A stretch of DNA of 64,000 nt from the NCBI RefSeq assembly GCF_902635505.1, contig NC_045428.1, positions 437,243,106 through 437,307,105 on the forward strand, read 5' to 3'. The notes below the pieces were generated by a model that saw nothing but the letters and a program-made list of their open reading frames with translations, ran no database searches and had not been told where the DNA came from. Below, piece after piece: positions 62,885 to 64,000 of the stretch. This DNA comes from Sarcophilus harrisii (Eukaryota; Chordata; Mammalia; Dasyuromorphia; Dasyuridae). Each line of letters begins with the position of its first letter. The stretch's first letter is position 1. Position numbers and translations under genes: made by a program.

Positions 62885-63680
62885 AATATCCATCAAGCAC
62901 TTACCATATTTTAGTCACTGGGTATACAAAGACCCAAACAGAACAGTTCCTACTCTCAGGAAGCTTATATTTCATGGAGCTGAGAGTGAAAAATACCTGG
63001 TGACCTACAAATAATTATATCCTGCCTAATAATAATATTAACTTCTGATCCTTTAATTTAAATCTACACAAATTGACCAAGAGCTCTAGGCATTCAATTA
63101 TTTTTATAGTACTATGAATTTGTTACAAATACACAAATAGTTACAAATGATAGTTGCTTAACAATGTTTATTGAATTGAGTTACATTATCTTTTTTTGAT
63201 CCTCACTATAACTAGGTGAGATAGACAAAGATTATTATCCCATTATGTAGATAAATAAGCAGAGCATTTTCTTTATGACAACATGGTATATATAATTGAT
63301 AGTTTGTTCGAATTTGAGTAGGGAAGACCTGAGTTCACATTCTGTCTCAGAGGAACTCTGGCTCTGGATGAGTCACCATGAACCTTAGCAGATTAATATA
63401 AAATGCACCTACCTCATTGAGTTGTTTTAAGGATTGAATGAAATAAAGCACTTTGAAAACTTTACAGAGCAAATACATATTATTCACTACTACTGCTGAT
63501 TAGTACAAAGAGCCCTAGGTTTGATATTATAAGACTCAAGTTTGACTCCTAGCTTTGCCATTTGCTACTTACATGATCTTGGACACTTTAAGTAATTCAC
63601 CTCTCTATACCTCAGTCTCCTTATCTGTAAATGAGGAGCTAATTAGATTAAAAAATTTCTTTCAGCTCTAAAATCCTGGG
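62885..63680 (+). repeat. Mixed old repeats
   Basis: Positions 62890-62990 are an old fragment (caagcacttaccatatttta, then gttcctactctcaggaagct). SINE/MIR pieces lie at 63290-63480 (agacctgagttcacattctg) and 63490-63680 (tatacctcagtctccttatc). Confidence 0.5.
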
Positions 63681-63713
63681 ACTTTTCCAACATCCCATTA
63701 AATTCAACACACG

Positions 63714-63716
63714 TTT

Positions 63717-63780
<64 letters not shown>

Positions 63781-63985
63781 TCGATTGTGGAGGGATTGTG
63801 TGTGTTTGTGTGTGTGTGTGTGTGTGTGCGCGCGTGCTTATTTTTATGAGGCAATCTGGGTTAAGTGACTTGCCCAGGGTCACACAGCTAGTAAGAGTCA
63901 AGTGTCTGAGAATGGATTTAAACTCAAGTCCTTCTGACTCCAGGGCCAGTGCTCTATCCACAGTACTGCCTAGTTGCCCCATTTT
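63714..63985 (-). repeat. (TTTC)n and (TG)n microsatellites with an antisense SINE
   Basis: (TTTC)n covers 63716-63783 and (TG)n about 63796-63834. The SINE (63850-63982) then reads gggttaagtgacttgcccag, tcaagtccttctgactccag and gtgctctatccacag, ending tagttgcccc. The microsatellites probably grew from the A-rich SINE tail. Confidence 0.85.
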
Positions 63986-64000
63986 TTCTTTTAAATAGTA

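Noticed and set aside
63716-63783. Regular short repeat that might suggest an array
   Set aside because: It is a simple TTTC microsatellite without spacers, in a vertebrate genome. CRISPR is excluded.
57950-64000. Possibility that PDX1 begins in the right end of the window
   Set aside because: No PDX1 homeobox or N-terminal signature is visible on either strand. The gene would lie beyond the window.

Overview
This window is nuclear DNA from a vertebrate, almost certainly a marsupial. The genes have long introns with canonical GT/AG sites. The sequence is packed with marsupial-type tRNA-derived CORE-SINEs, whose typical copy begins as a degenerate 'ggcagctaggtgg...gtggatagag' and ends near 'caagaaaaccccaaatggg'. 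Old MIR, L2, CR1/L3-like and L1-like LINE fragments are also common. The species cannot be named from the sequence alone.

Three protein genes lie head to tail on the + strand, in the order known for the vertebrate ParaHox neighbourhood: FLT3, URAD, CDX2. Positions 1-19.9 kb hold the 3' part of FLT3. Its nine last coding exons, matching human exons 16-24, encode most of the split tyrosine kinase domain and the C-terminal tail, and are followed by a 3'UTR with a canonical AATAAA. The window opens inside the intron upstream, so the ectodomain, transmembrane segment and glycine-rich loop lie outside. Positions 27.3-38.6 kb hold URAD, a complete two-exon gene of 175 residues for the peroxisomal OHCU decarboxylase of urate breakdown, ending in the PTS1-like tripeptide AKL. 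Positions 51.3-56.9 kb hold CDX2, a complete three-exon caudal homeobox gene of 298 residues, with an intron splitting the homeobox at Q44/V45.

Region by region: 1-19 kb is FLT3 introns full of SINE, MIR and L1-like fragments. 20-27 kb is intergenic, with a pyrimidine-rich low-complexity tract of about 0.93 kb. 27.5-38.3 kb is the single URAD intron, repeat-dense in its first 8 kb and repeat-poor and more GC-rich in its last 2 kb. 39-49.7 kb is intergenic and mixed. 49.7-59 kb, around CDX2, is strikingly poor in mobile elements and holds candidate control sequences: promoter motifs near 50.8-51.1 kb and intronic blocks near 53.3 and 54.4 kb. 59.5-60.5 kb is GC-rich non-coding DNA, and 60.8-64 kb returns to dense repeats.

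The genes are neighbours rather than a pathway. FLT3 is a haematopoietic cytokine receptor, URAD a liver-type metabolic enzyme and CDX2 a posterior, intestinal and trophectoderm transcription factor. Their linkage is an ancient synteny, perhaps kept because CDX2 control elements are spread through its neighbours (inference). I found no CRISPR array, no functional tRNA or rRNA gene, no recognisable retroviral element and no convincing novel protein system. The most unusual structural signal is a perfect 40-base inverted repeat with a 100-base spacer at 1783-1962.
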